A DNA stretch of 64,000 bases from Listeria cossartiae subsp. cayugensis (GCF_014229095.1 NZ_JAARZC010000001.1:682001-746000), one strand, 5' to 3'; counted from the stretch's first letter, positions 1 through 8,345 are shown. A program made the numbers and translations. The notes: generated from the sequence alone by a model not told the origin.

Positions 1-127
1 TAGCGCTTTCCTCTACTGTTTTAGAAGAAACGTGAGAGAATAAGCTGCTAGGTCCGAATAGAACGAAAAGGAAAACCGCGAATGCGACCATTAAAGGCCC
101 AAATGTCATCCACAGCTTTTTTTTCAT
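1..127 (-). CDS. dltD: DltD, teichoic acid D-alanylation protein (partial, N-terminus only)
   Basis: Only the first 42 codons lie in the window; the gene runs off the left edge. The translation starts [16 protein letters not shown] and continues with a hydrophobic segment of about 20 residues (residues 6-30), which fits the N-terminal membrane anchor of DltD, an extracellular SGNH-like protein that completes transfer of D-alanine to lipoteichoic acid. The ATG overlaps the dltC stop as TAATG, a sign of translational coupling. Identity rests mainly on its place as last gene after dltC, since the catalytic part is not visible. Confidence 0.88.
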   Translation of the reverse strand, partial: MKKKLWMTFGPLMVAFAVFLFVLFGPSSLFSHVSSKTVEESA

Positions 128-363
128 TATTTTAGCGCCTCAAGTTGAGTAATGATCATTTCAGGAGTAGCCCATTCGTCGCGGTCAAATTCGGAAACGG
201 GTACAGTAATATCTAGTCTTTCTTCAATTTCGATTAATAGTTGAACAGTAGCCATAGAATCAAGTAATCCTTCATCGAATAATTTGATTTCTGTGTTTTG
301 TACTACTTCATCAGTTTCTGTAATTTCTTCTAAGATTTCTAATACGTTTTCGCGAAAAGCCAT
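127..363 (-). CDS. dltC: DltC, D-alanyl carrier protein
   Basis: A 78-residue acidic acyl-carrier-type protein. The 4'-phosphopantetheine attachment serine is Ser36 in the motif LLDSMATV. DltA loads D-alanine onto this prosthetic group, and DltB with DltD passes it across the membrane to teichoic acid. Length and motif position are typical of DltC. A strong ribosome site (AAAGGTGG) precedes the ATG. It lies 25 bp after dltB and overlaps dltD, inside the dltXABCD operon. Confidence 0.97.
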   Translation of the reverse strand: MAFRENVLEILEEITETDEVVQNTEIKLFDEGLLDSMATVQLLIEIEERLDITVPVSEFDRDEWATPEMIITQLEALK

Positions 364-388
364 TTTAAATTACCACCTTTAGTTAGTT

Positions 389-1573
389 TTAAAAATTAAT
401 TTTATCTAAAATACCTGAGAAAATCAGGAATCCGAAACAAACAAATTGGAATGTAATGATAACGCCGATTACATAAGTTATTTTGTTTTTTGGATAGAAT
501 TTGTGTTTCTTGTTGAAGCGTTCGATTAGGTCAAATCCGACAATTAGTGTCGCTTGGTAAAGACCGTAAACGATGTAGTACCAGTGAAGTCCGTGCCATA
601 CACCCATGATGAAAAAGTTAACGAAGTAAGCTAGGTAGGCAATAGTGAACTTGCTCTTGAACCATTTCTTTTTTGTTACCCATAATACGAAACGCATAAA
701 TACATAATCACGGAACCAGAATGAAAGCGTCATGTGCCAACGATTCCAGAACTCTTTAATATTTCGCGCTGCAAATGGTTTGTTAAAGTTCATTGGAGTT
801 TGAATGCCGAGTAAGTAACTAACTCCGACTGCGAAGGCACTATAACCTGCAAAGTCAAAGAATAAATACATACTATACGCATACATATAACCAAATAAAT
901 TCTTGGTTAAATCTACATTGTGTGAAATCGCGATGTCTAGTGGAACAACAAAATGCTTGTTTACTAAGTAAGCGATAATGAATTTGTAGAGAAAGCCAAG
1001 GAAGATAAGGAATATTCCTCGATTTAATAAAGCAACATAAGCTTCTTTACTAGGCGGATTATCAATGTCTTTTTTAAAGCGGCGGAACCGGTCAATCGGC
1101 CCGGATGAAATTGTTGGGAAGAATAGCAAGAAGCTAACAAAATCCCACGCGTTATACTGTTTAATTAAGTTATCGCGTATTTCAATTATCATTTGTGCTG
1201 CTTTAAATGTTAAGTAGGAAATCCCTAGGAAGCCAACCATTGTTACATTGTCACCTAAAATTGGAACAACTTTAGAAATGACAAGTGGAAGGATGGAGAG
1301 AACTACTGCAATGACGAATACGCCACCGTGATTCAGCTTTTTCTCCTGCCTGTAATGGAAGTAAAGTCGTACAAGTGCAAGTTGCCAGAAGACGAAGAAG
1401 ATAAAAGTAGCTCCTTGAACTGGGCTTGCAGAGAACATAAAGTATAAAAATACGAGTGTTACAAAAGCATTATAAATTGGTAATCTTTTTCCTAACAAAC
1501 CAGCTACTATGATAGGAATTAAAAATAGTACAAGTACACCAAAATAAAGGATTGTACCGTATGGTAAACTCAC
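389..1573 (-). CDS. dltB: DltB, MBOAT-family D-alanyl transfer membrane protein
   Basis: A 394-residue polytopic membrane protein of the MBOAT family. The conserved family segments are visible: FWNRWHMTLS and, near the C-terminus, GVWHGLHW with the presumed catalytic histidine at about residue 327. In the family, DltB forms a channel that brings D-alanyl-DltC to lipoteichoic acid outside. The ATG overlaps the dltA stop by four bases (ATGA), so the two are translationally coupled. No odd features are seen. Confidence 0.97.
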   Translation of the reverse strand: MSLPYGTILYFGVLVLFLIPIIVAGLLGKRLPIYNAFVTLVFLYFMFSASPVQGATFIFFVFWQLALVRLYFHYRQEKKLNHGGVFVIAVVLSILPLVISKVVPILGDNVTMVGFLGISYLTFKAAQMIIEIRDNLIKQYNAWDFVSFLLFFPTISSGPIDRFRRFKKDIDNPPSKEAYVALLNRGIFLIFLGFLYKFIIAYLVNKHFVVPLDIAISHNVDLTKNLFGYMYAYSMYLFFDFAGYSAFAVGVSYLLGIQTPMNFNKPFAARNIKEFWNRWHMTLSFWFRDYVFMRFVLWVTKKKWFKSKFTIAYLAYFVNFFIMGVWHGLHWYYIVYGLYQATLIVGFDLIERFNKKHKFYPKNKITYVIGVIITFQFVCFGFLIFSGILDKINF

Positions 1574-3117
1574 TTGTTAACCTCGCTATTAAGCGCTTTG
1601 CGGTCAATTTTGCCATTCATAGTCAACGGGAACTCTGTCTTATAAATCCATTTTCTTGGAATCATGTATGCTGGCATAAATTCTTTGAGTTCATTTTTGA
1701 TAGCTGCACTTAGCTGGTATTCTTTTTCGAAATCGTTGGCAGTTGGGATGACCTGAGCGACCAACATATCTACCTTTTCGTCTTTCATTTTAGGGATAAT
1801 AGCGCAGTTTTGAATGTAACTTACTTTTTTTAGATTATTTTCGATATCTTCTAGCTCGATACGATAACCGTGAAGCTTAATTTGGAAATCAAGACGACCT
1901 TGGAAGAATAGGTAACCATCTTTGATAATACCGGAATCTCCAGTGTGGTAAGCTTGGTAGCCTTTATAGTCAAAGAATACTTGGTCTGTTTTTTCAGGTT
2001 CATTTAAATAACCTTTGGAAACACTAGCACCGATTAGGATGATTTCTCCTTTTTCACCATCTGGAAGAATTTCGCCAGTTTCTTGGTCTACGATGTGTAA
2101 ACGCATGTCTGGTTTAATTACGCCTAGTGGTAAGCTTGGATAAGCATCGATAAGCTCACGCGTTACTTTTACTTGTGTTACAGCAACGGTTGCTTCAGTA
2201 GGGCCGTAAGTGTTATAAATGACTGCATCTGGGAAACGATCAAGTAGTTCAGTTGCTGTTTTCTTAGCAAGTACTTCACCGCAGAATAAGAAGCGAGTCA
2301 AACTTGGGTTATTTTCTTGGTTAAAGTTTTCATCTAGTAAGCACAAGTCTGCGAAAGATGGAGTGGAAACCCAAACGTCAAAATTTTGCGCAGGAATTTC
2401 ACGGTATAAATCTTTCATATTAGCAGTAATTGTTTTATCAAGCGGTACAAGTGTTCCGCCGGATAGTAAGCTTGGATATAAATCCATAACAGATAAGTCA
2501 AACGAGAATGGCGCTTGGTTTAAGAAGCGTAATCCTTGTCTTAAAGAAAAATCTTGTAAGATCCAGTTGCTAAAGCTTACTAGGTTATTTTGGCTGATTT
2601 GAACGCCTTTAGGATTTCCAGTACTTCCGGATGTGTAAATAATATAGTAGTTATCGTCATTTTTTACACATTCAGCTTTATCTGGCACTTCTTCAAAATG
2701 TTTTTCTAAAGCATCCATTAGTTGATTTTGTGTTAGCACGGGGCAACCAGTAATTGTAAGGTTGCTTGGTAATTCTTCTGTGCAAATAAACATAGAAGGA
2801 TCTGCTGCTTTTTTAATTTGTTCTATACGTTCAACTGGCATAGAAACATCTACTGGAACATAAGCTCGACCTGATTTGATAGCGCCTAGAAATGCAACTA
2901 GCATTAATGGAGACATGTGTCCGTAGACGATAATAGGTTTTTCTTTGTCAGTATTTAGATTTTTTAGTAGAAAAGAGCCAAATGCATCGGATTGCCGTTT
3001 TAGTTCTTTGTAGGAAAGACGTGTGCCGGCATATTCGTAGCAAGGGAAATCCGGTGTCTTTTCTGCCCATGCATCAATTCTTTCAATGATACTCGTTGTC
3101 ATAATTGATATTCCCAT
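1570..3117 (-). CDS. dltA: DltA, D-alanine--D-alanyl carrier protein ligase
   Basis: A 515-residue adenylate-forming enzyme that activates D-alanine with ATP and loads it on DltC in the cytosol. Visible motifs are the P-loop-like YTSGSTGNPKG (about residues 161-171), YNTYGPTEAT in the middle, and the C-terminal catalytic lysine in NGKIDRK. I chose the ATG at 3117 because AAAGGA lies 9-10 bases upstream. A second ATG five codons later (3102, MTTSII) is possible and gives 510 residues. It follows dltX by 22 bp. Confidence 0.96.
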   Translation of the reverse strand: MGISIMTTSIIERIDAWAEKTPDFPCYEYAGTRLSYKELKRQSDAFGSFLLKNLNTDKEKPIIVYGHMSPLMLVAFLGAIKSGRAYVPVDVSMPVERIEQIKKAADPSMFICTEELPSNLTITGCPVLTQNQLMDALEKHFEEVPDKAECVKNDDNYYIIYTSGSTGNPKGVQISQNNLVSFSNWILQDFSLRQGLRFLNQAPFSFDLSVMDLYPSLLSGGTLVPLDKTITANMKDLYREIPAQNFDVWVSTPSFADLCLLDENFNQENNPSLTRFLFCGEVLAKKTATELLDRFPDAVIYNTYGPTEATVAVTQVKVTRELIDAYPSLPLGVIKPDMRLHIVDQETGEILPDGEKGEIILIGASVSKGYLNEPEKTDQVFFDYKGYQAYHTGDSGIIKDGYLFFQGRLDFQIKLHGYRIELEDIENNLKKVSYIQNCAIIPKMKDEKVDMLVAQVIPTANDFEKEYQLSAAIKNELKEFMPAYMIPRKWIYKTEFPLTMNGKIDRKALNSEVNK

Positions 3118-3139
3118 TTTTTAACAGTCCTTTCTTTTT

Positions 3140-3286
3140 TTAGAATTCGTTGTAAATGAATTTCGCACCTTCAGGGTTTTTGAAACCATAAAACCAAAGC
3201 AATCCAAGCAGAATAGCTAAGTAGAAAACAGTTTTCATAGTAAAGATAGTCGCTGGATGATGCAAAAATAGTTTTACTTTGTTCAT
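3140..3286 (-). CDS. dltX: DltX, small membrane protein of the dlt operon
   Basis: A 48-codon gene just upstream of dltA. It begins MNKVKLFLHHPATIF, has one hydrophobic segment (about residues 16-34) and ends KFIYNEF. DltX proteins are about 50 residues long, have a single membrane span and a conserved C-terminal FxYxxF-type end, and occur as first gene of dlt operons in Firmicutes, where they take part in D-alanyl transfer with DltB and DltD. The ribosome site AGAGGTGG is ideally placed. It is probably the true first gene of the operon. Confidence 0.92.
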   Translation of the reverse strand: MNKVKLFLHHPATIFTMKTVFYLAILLGLLWFYGFKNPEGAKFIYNEF

Positions 3287-3351
3287 AAATCCACCTCTTT
3301 ATTATTTCAGTTGTGTTACAAATATTAAAAATAAACGTTTAATACTTACTT

Positions 3352-3395
3352 ACTGTAATACATCTGTCTTTAAATGTCTAATTACATTTTTGTAA
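3352..3395 (-). promoter_or_regulatory. Candidate dlt promoter with upstream TTACA-N4-TGTAA palindrome
   Basis: On the minus strand TAGACA (3375-3380) and TACAGT (3352-3357) are 17 bp apart and point at dltX, leaving a leader of about 60 nt. Directly upstream of the -35 sits the 14-bp palindrome TTACA-TTTT-TGTAA (3382-3395). In L. monocytogenes the dlt operon is known to depend on the response regulator VirR, whose relatives bind ACA-N4-TGT-like palindromes. The link to VirR is inference; the palindrome and its position are seen. Confidence 0.5.
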
Positions 3396-3416
3396 GGTTA
3401 GAAAAATAAAGATATT

Positions 3417-3445
3417 TTGAACTTAAAAGTAACGGCGAGTATAAT
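3417..3445 (+). promoter_or_regulatory. Sigma-A promoter of rpiA
   Basis: TTGAAC (3417-3422) and a perfect TATAAT (3440-3445) are separated by 17 bp and followed by the rpiA start about 50 bp further on. The promoter is divergent from the dlt promoter within the 211-bp space between dltX and rpiA. Confidence 0.85.
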
Positions 3446-3497
3446 GAAACCATAGATATAGCAAGGTTTTAATGCGAAGAATGGAGGAGGAGAAACG

Positions 3498-4169
3498 ATG
3501 AACCAAAAGAAAATTGCTGGAGAAAAAGCATGTGACTGGGTTAAAGATGGCATGATTGTGGGGCTTGGGACAGGAAGTACGGTATATTACACGATTGAAA
3601 AACTAGGTGACATGGTCGCGAAAGGCTTACAGATTACTGGGGTTGCCACTTCGGAAGAAACTGCGAAACAAGCAGAAAAGCTAGGAATACCATTAAAATC
3701 GCTAAATGATGTGACAGAAATTGATGTCACTATTGATGGTGCGGATGAGGTGGATGCCGATTTTCAAGGGATAAAAGGTGGTGGTGGGGCACTTTTGCGT
3801 GAAAAGATGGTTGCGAATGCTAGCTTGAAAAATATTTGGGTTGTGAGCGAGGAGAAGCTTGTAAGGAACTTGGGTGAATTTCCGCTACCTTTAGAGGTAA
3901 TTCCTTTTGGTTGGAAGCAAATTCAGCGTGAACTTGAAAAAGACGATATAGAAACGAATTTGCGGAAACAATCTTCTGGTGAAGTGTATGTGACAAACAA
4001 TGGGAACTATATTTTGGATATCGTCAATCAAACATTTACGGATACGGCAATGTGGCAAGAAAAGTTAGCCCAAATTCCAGGAGTTGTGGAACATGGTTTA
4101 TTTCTTAATTATGTAGATCTGATTATTTGTGGTAAAGCGAGCGGGGAAATAGAGCTCATAAAAAAATAG
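3498..4169 (+). CDS. rpiA: Ribose-5-phosphate isomerase A
   Basis: A 223-residue cytosolic enzyme that interconverts ribose 5-phosphate and ribulose 5-phosphate in the pentose phosphate pathway. Family motifs are present: GLGTGST (residues 22-28), DGADEVD (about 80-87) and KGGGGALLREK just after. The length is usual for RpiA. The ATG follows GGAGGAG at good spacing and has its own promoter. It is monocistronic, ending in a hairpin shared with the convergent neighbour. Confidence 0.97.
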   Translation: MNQKKIAGEKACDWVKDGMIVGLGTGSTVYYTIEKLGDMVAKGLQITGVATSEETAKQAEKLGIPLKSLNDVTEIDVTIDGADEVDADFQGIKGGGGALLREKMVANASLKNIWVVSEEKLVRNLGEFPLPLEVIPFGWKQIQRELEKDDIETNLRKQSSGEVYVTNNGNYILDIVNQTFTDTAMWQEKLAQIPGVVEHGLFLNYVDLIICGKASGEIELIKK

Positions 4170-4199
4170 TTATTTCTTCTATATAAAAGAAATAACTAT
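4166..4199. terminator. Intrinsic terminator between rpiA and the GNAT gene
   Basis: A 13-bp stem (ATAGTTATTTCTT at 4166-4178 with its complement at 4187-4199) and an 8-nt loop. Read on the minus strand it is followed by a T-run (the A-run 4160-4166), so it terminates the leftward GNAT-esterase transcript well. On the plus strand the T-run is poor. Confidence 0.75.
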
Positions 4200-4206
4200 C
4201 TTCCTA

Positions 4207-4638
4207 TCATATTGTTTTTTTCATTTCTTTGTGTTCAATGCCTGCATCAAGAAATATATCTGAGCAAGTTTCGTAGCCGAGTTTTTCGTAGAAGGGGATA
4301 GCAGTCACTTGTGCGCCTAATTTTAACTTAGATAAGCCACGAGTTTTTGCTTCTGCTTCAATGGCTTCCATGATTCTGCGACCGCTACCAGTGCCACGAG
4401 CTATTTTCTGAGTGCAAATGCGTTCGACCTTGCCGTAACCATCTGTCACACGAAACCTGCCTGTTGCAAGCGGTGTGCCGTCCTCTGCGTAATCAACAAA
4501 CATGACAACAGAGTCCATTTTATCAAATTCATCCCATTCTAGCGCGGGATCAACGTGTTGCTCGACGACAAATACGTCGTTTCTAATTTTTAATGCGGCT
4601 CGTTTGCCGATATCATCTGTTACTTTCTTTACGGTCAA
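4207..4638 (-). CDS. GNAT-family N-acetyltransferase
   Basis: A 143-residue protein of the ElaA/YjcF-like GNAT group. The acetyl-CoA binding signature is RICTQKIARGTGSGRRIM (the RxxGxG part is RGTGSG), followed by a typical C-terminal PFYEKLGYE segment. The substrate cannot be told from sequence. It starts with TTG after AAAGGA and lies 17 bp after the esterase gene, so the two are likely co-transcribed from upstream of the esterase. Confidence 0.88.
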   Translation of the reverse strand: MTVKKVTDDIGKRAALKIRNDVFVVEQHVDPALEWDEFDKMDSVVMFVDYAEDGTPLATGRFRVTDGYGKVERICTQKIARGTGSGRRIMEAIEAEAKTRGLSKLKLGAQVTAIPFYEKLGYETCSDIFLDAGIEHKEMKKTI

Positions 4639-4655
4639 GTTGTTTCCGTCCTTTC

Positions 4656-5405
4656 TTATGCGCGCATGCTTTCTAAATCAAATGTATTTACCGGAAGCAT
4701 AAATTGCAAAGAATCTTTGATAAATGGCTGCCAGTATTTCCAGCGGTGGTCGCCGTTAAATACATGGAAATAATAATCAAACCCGCGAGCGGTTAAAATT
4801 TGTTCTAAAGATTTATTTGGTGAGAGGAAATCGAGCACTTCATTTCCAGTAGTTTCGACTGCGGTTTCTTGGTCGCCAATTATATGGAAGATTTTCACTT
4901 TTGCAGGGTCAACTTTTTCGGCAAGTGTAAGGATTGTATCATCCACATAAGGTGAATGTAGAATCACGTTGCCGAATGTAAACGGAAATAGCAGCGCTGC
5001 TTTTAAGGAAACGGATGCTCCGAGTGAGTCACCCATCAGGAACCTACTAGTTGGCATTTGGAAAGAAGGGAAGCGTTCTTCAAGATAAGGAACAAGTTCA
5101 AATGCTAAGAACCGGATATACGCTTCATTTTGTTTACCATCTGGATGATATTTTTCGCGTCGATCCATGACAGTTTTGTAAGGGATACCAATGAAAATGG
5201 CTTTTTGAATCTGCTCGTTTACCGCTAATTCTTCGGAGTGTCGCGCAAGTTTACCAAACTGAAAATAATCTTTTCCATCTTGTACAATAAAAAGTGGATA
5301 TTTGTAAAGTGGCGAAAAATCAGGTGGTAAGCAAATAATTAAATCAAGTTCCTCTCCTAGCGATTTACTATAAAATTTCTCATCCAACATTTTGTGAGCT
5401 GTCAT
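4656..5405 (-). CDS. Alpha/beta-hydrolase, esterase D/Fes-like
   Basis: A 249-residue putative esterase (family PF00756). The nucleophile serine is in GDSLGAS, and the catalytic histidine is likely in NGDHRWKYW near the C-terminus. No signal peptide is present, so it is cytosolic. I chose the ATG at 5405 because AAGGAG lies 9 bases upstream; starts at 5411 or 5432 are in frame but fit the ribosome site poorly. The substrate is unknown: relatives act on siderophores, formylglutathione or acyl glycerols. Confidence 0.85.
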   Translation of the reverse strand: MTAHKMLDEKFYSKSLGEELDLIICLPPDFSPLYKYPLFIVQDGKDYFQFGKLARHSEELAVNEQIQKAIFIGIPYKTVMDRREKYHPDGKQNEAYIRFLAFELVPYLEERFPSFQMPTSRFLMGDSLGASVSLKAALLFPFTFGNVILHSPYVDDTILTLAEKVDPAKVKIFHIIGDQETAVETTGNEVLDFLSPNKSLEQILTARGFDYYFHVFNGDHRWKYWQPFIKDSLQFMLPVNTFDLESMRA

Positions 5406-5567
5406 TTTCATTCTCTCCTTTCTTGAAATCATTTCCTTCTAAGGTGATTGTTTTTTGAAAAGTTACTCTATTTTAGCATGAATTACGTTAAAAGAAAGAA
5501 CATTTTGCCTATTTATTAGAAAATTTTTCTTTTTCGCGGGACTTCACTGCAATAATGCTGTTTATTG

Positions 5568-5576
5568 TGCTATACT
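5568..5576 (+). promoter_or_regulatory. Extended -10 promoter element of ilvE
   Basis: TGC-TATACT (5568-5576), an extended -10 element, lies 46 bp before the ilvE ATG. The -35 region (TGCAAT, 17 bp upstream) is weak, which is common with extended -10 promoters. Confidence 0.6.
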
Positions 5577-5622
5577 GAAACATACAATAATTCTGTTTAA
5601 AGATAGAAAGTGGGGATTTTGA

Positions 5623-6642
5623 ATGAGTAAAGATATTGACTGGAGTAATTTAGGATTTAGTTATATTAAGACGGACAAACGCTACATTTCTTACTGGAAA
5701 GACGGGGAATGGGACGAGGGTGCGCTAACAGGAGATAATACGCTACACATCAGCGAAGGTTCGACAGCACTTCACTACGGACAACAATGTTTTGAAGGTT
5801 TAAAAGCATATCGTTGTAAGGACGGCTCGATTAATCTTTTCCGCCCAGATCGTAATGCTGCGCGCATTCAAAAAAGTTGTGAGCGTTTATTAATGCCACA
5901 CATCCCTACAGAAAAATTTATTGACGCAGTGATGCAAGTTGTTCGTGCGAATGAAGAATTTGTGCCGCCATATGGTACAGGTGCAACGCTTTATTTACGT
6001 CCATTTGTTATTGGTGTTGGCGATAACATCGGTGTTCACGCAGCGCCAGAGTATATTTTCTCTATTTTCTGTTCGCCAGTGGGTCCGTATTTCAAAGGTG
6101 GAATGGCGCCGACAAACTTTGTCGTGTCTGATTTTGACCGTGCTGCTCCAAATGGTACAGGTGCAGCAAAAGTAGGCGGAAACTATGCCGCAAGTTTGCT
6201 ACCAGGTCAAGCTGCCAAAGCACGTAATTTCGGCGATTGTATTTATTTAGACCCTGCGACACATACAAAAATTGAAGAAGTTGGTTCTGCTAATTTCTTT
6301 GGTATTACAAAAGACGATAAATTTGTGACACCGTATTCTCCTTCTATTTTGCCAAGTATCACGAAGTACTCGCTACTTTATTTGGCAGAGCATCGTTTAG
6401 GTTTAGAAGCAGTGGAAGGCGATGTGTATATCGATAAGCTAGATGAGTTTAAAGAAGCTGGAGCATGTGGAACAGCTGCTGTTATTACTCCAATTGGCGG
6501 AATTCAAACGAAAGATGATTTCCACGTATTCCATAGCGAAACGGAAGTAGGACCAGTAACAAAACGTTTATTCGATGAACTTTGTGGCATTCAATTTGGA
6601 GATATCGAAGCTCCAGAAGGCTGGATTTATAAAGTAAAATAA
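5623..6642 (+). CDS. ilvE: Branched-chain amino acid aminotransferase
   Basis: A 339-residue PLP enzyme of fold type IV, which transfers the amino group between glutamate and the keto acids of leucine, isoleucine and valine. The Schiff-base lysine is in GAAKVGGNYAAS (about residue 183). Other family segments, such as STALHYGQQCFEGLKAY, RPD-R-N and EEVGSANFF, are present. It has its own promoter and terminator, so it is a single-gene unit. No T-box leader is visible between 5433 and 5622. Confidence 0.97.
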   Translation: MSKDIDWSNLGFSYIKTDKRYISYWKDGEWDEGALTGDNTLHISEGSTALHYGQQCFEGLKAYRCKDGSINLFRPDRNAARIQKSCERLLMPHIPTEKFIDAVMQVVRANEEFVPPYGTGATLYLRPFVIGVGDNIGVHAAPEYIFSIFCSPVGPYFKGGMAPTNFVVSDFDRAAPNGTGAAKVGGNYAASLLPGQAAKARNFGDCIYLDPATHTKIEEVGSANFFGITKDDKFVTPYSPSILPSITKYSLLYLAEHRLGLEAVEGDVYIDKLDEFKEAGACGTAAVITPIGGIQTKDDFHVFHSETEVGPVTKRLFDELCGIQFGDIEAPEGWIYKVK

Positions 6643-6647
6643 TGACA

Positions 6648-6677
6648 AGCCGTCCGTTTAAGCGGGCGGTTTTTTTG
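6648..6677 (+). terminator. Terminator of ilvE
   Basis: Stem CCGTCCG/CGGGCGG (6650-6656 with 6663-6669), 6-nt loop, then seven T residues. Confidence 0.9.
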
Positions 6678-6718
6678 TAGAAGTCATTTCCGATATTTAA
6701 TTGGAAGTGACTTTTTTA

Positions 6719-6747
6719 TTGACAACATTGCAACTCGGTGTTACTAT
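6719..6747 (+). promoter_or_regulatory. Promoter of the ABC pair at 6829-8342
   Basis: A perfect -35 TTGACA (6719-6724) and TACTAT (6742-6747) with a 17-bp spacer, 82 bp upstream of the chosen start of the ATPase gene. Confidence 0.8.
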
Positions 6748-6792
6748 GTAGTAGTAATAAGTGATACAGAATACCTGTGTTACTGAGTAGTG
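6738..6792 (+). repeat. Two-copy operator-like repeat GTGTTACT-NN-GTAGT
   Basis: GTGTTACTATGTAGTAG (6738-6754) recurs as GTGTTACTGAGTAGTGG (6777 onward, shifted within the leader), 39 bp start to start. Each unit holds an inverted core ACT(A)-N2-(T)AGT. The first copy covers the -10 box and the second lies just downstream of the expected transcript start. This is the usual layout for a repressor of a drug-efflux ABC operon. No regulator gene adjoins the repeats, so the protein that binds is unknown. Confidence 0.55.
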
Positions 6793-6828
6793 GGGTTTAA
6801 TAAAAAATGGAAAGAAGGTTGTATTCAA

Positions 6829-7593
6829 ATGAGTGAAGTGATGATTAAAGCCACGGGTTTGGAAAAATCATTTAAAAAAACAGATGTCTTAAAAGGTGTA
6901 GACTTCGAAGTGAAACGCGGTGAAATTTTTGCATTGCTTGGTTCGAATGGTGCAGGTAAGACGACAACTATCCAAATTTTAGCGACTCTTTTAAAAGCGG
7001 ATAATGGAAATGCAAGCGTCTCTAGTTTTGATGTGGGAAAAGAGGCTGAGAAAGTTCGCGAGCATATTAGTCTGACAGGGCAATTTGCGGCTGTGGATGG
7101 TCTTTTGACAGGGCGAGAAAATATTTTATTAATTGCTAAACTGCGAGGTGAAAAAAATCCAACGCAGACGGCGAATGATTTATTGGCACGTTTTGGACTC
7201 GAAAAAGCGGCGGATCGTCGTGCGGACACTTATTCTGGAGGGATGACGCGGCGGCTAGATATTGCTATGAGTTTAGTTGGCGCTCCGGATGTAATTTTCC
7301 TTGATGAGCCGACTACTGGTCTTGATCCTGAAGGGCGAATCGAAGTTTGGAAAACGATTAAGGCACTTTCGGACGGCGGAACAACCATCTTACTAACAAC
7401 GCAATATTTAGATGAAGCAGAACAGTTGGCTGATCGAATTGCTATTTTACATGGTGGAACAATTATTGCAAATGGGACTTTGGATGAGCTTAAAAAATTG
7501 TTCCCGCCTGCTGAAGTCGAATATGTTGAAAAACAACCATCTTTGGAAGAAATTTTCTTAGCAATTATTAATGGGAAGGAGGAAGTAAAATGA
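6829..7593 (+). CDS. ABC transporter ATP-binding protein, daunorubicin-resistance type
   Basis: A 254-residue ATPase. Walker A is GSNGAGKTT, the ABC signature YSGGMTRRLDIAMSL, Walker B VIFLDEPTTGLDP. The C-terminal part matches the DrrA group of drug or polyketide exporters. I chose the ATG at 6829 because GAAGG lies 10 bases upstream; a GTG start at 6790 would fall in the repeat element. It overlaps the permease gene by four bases. The drug or lipid substrate is unknown. Confidence 0.92.
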   Translation: MSEVMIKATGLEKSFKKTDVLKGVDFEVKRGEIFALLGSNGAGKTTTIQILATLLKADNGNASVSSFDVGKEAEKVREHISLTGQFAAVDGLLTGRENILLIAKLRGEKNPTQTANDLLARFGLEKAADRRADTYSGGMTRRLDIAMSLVGAPDVIFLDEPTTGLDPEGRIEVWKTIKALSDGGTTILLTTQYLDEAEQLADRIAILHGGTIIANGTLDELKKLFPPAEVEYVEKQPSLEEIFLAIINGKEEVK

Positions 7594-8342
7594 AGGCAAT
7601 TCGTGATACAAGTATATTATTTGGCCGGTCCATGCGTCATATTTTGCGGAGTCCTGATACGATTATTACCGTGGCAATTATTCCGATTATGATTATGTTA
7701 ATGTTTGTGTACGTGCTTGGAGGAGCAATTCAAACGGGGACAGATAACTACGTGGATTATTTATTACCAGGTATTATTTTAATGGCGATAGCAAGCGGGA
7801 TTGCTTATACGGCGGTGCGATTATTTACGGATGTGCAAAAAGGGTTGTTTCAACGGTTTCATTCGATGCCGATTAGTCGCTCTTCGGTATTATGGGGACA
7901 TGTGTTAACATCGCTCGTTTCTAATGCGATTTCGATTGTACTCATTATCCTTGTTGCACTTCTTATTGGTTTTCGTTCCTCTGCGGGAGTTTTGGAATGG
8001 CTTGCAGTAGCGGGGATATTGTTGCTATTTACTTTAGCGCTAACTTGGGTTGCTGTTATTCCTGGTCTGACTGCCAAATCGGTTGACGGCGCGAGTGCCT
8101 TTTCTTATCCGCTGATATTTTTACCTTTTATTAGTTCGGCTTTTGTCCCAACGGATACGATGCCAACTGCAGTGCGCGTTTTTGCGGAAAATCAGCCGGT
8201 GACGTCGATTGTTAATACGATTCGTGCATTGCTTTACTCTGAACCAATTGGAAATGAGATTTGGATTGCGCTTGCTTGGTGCGTGGGAATTGCCGTTGTT
8301 GCCTATATTTTCGCGGTAACAATTTATAAAAAAATGGTTTAA
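7590..8342 (+). CDS. ABC-2 type permease partner
   Basis: A 250-residue membrane protein with six predicted hydrophobic segments, of the ABC-2 (DrrB-like) family. It overlaps the ATPase gene by ATGA, so the two form one exporter. The region with PISRSSVLWGHV and the later FPLIF/FVPTDTMP segments are typical of the family. It is followed directly by a strong bidirectional terminator. Confidence 0.92.
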   Translation: MKAIRDTSILFGRSMRHILRSPDTIITVAIIPIMIMLMFVYVLGGAIQTGTDNYVDYLLPGIILMAIASGIAYTAVRLFTDVQKGLFQRFHSMPISRSSVLWGHVLTSLVSNAISIVLIILVALLIGFRSSAGVLEWLAVAGILLLFTLALTWVAVIPGLTAKSVDGASAFSYPLIFLPFISSAFVPTDTMPTAVRVFAENQPVTSIVNTIRALLYSEPIGNEIWIALAWCVGIAVVAYIFAVTIYKKMV

Positions 8343-8345
8343 ATA

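Noticed and set aside
2219-2602. A 127-codon open frame antisense to dltA
   Set aside because: It lies wholly within a well-supported gene, has no ribosome site and no family resemblance.
5433-5622. T-box leader before ilvE
   Set aside because: The T-box consensus sequence and a long structured leader are absent; the promoter is only 46 bp before the start codon.
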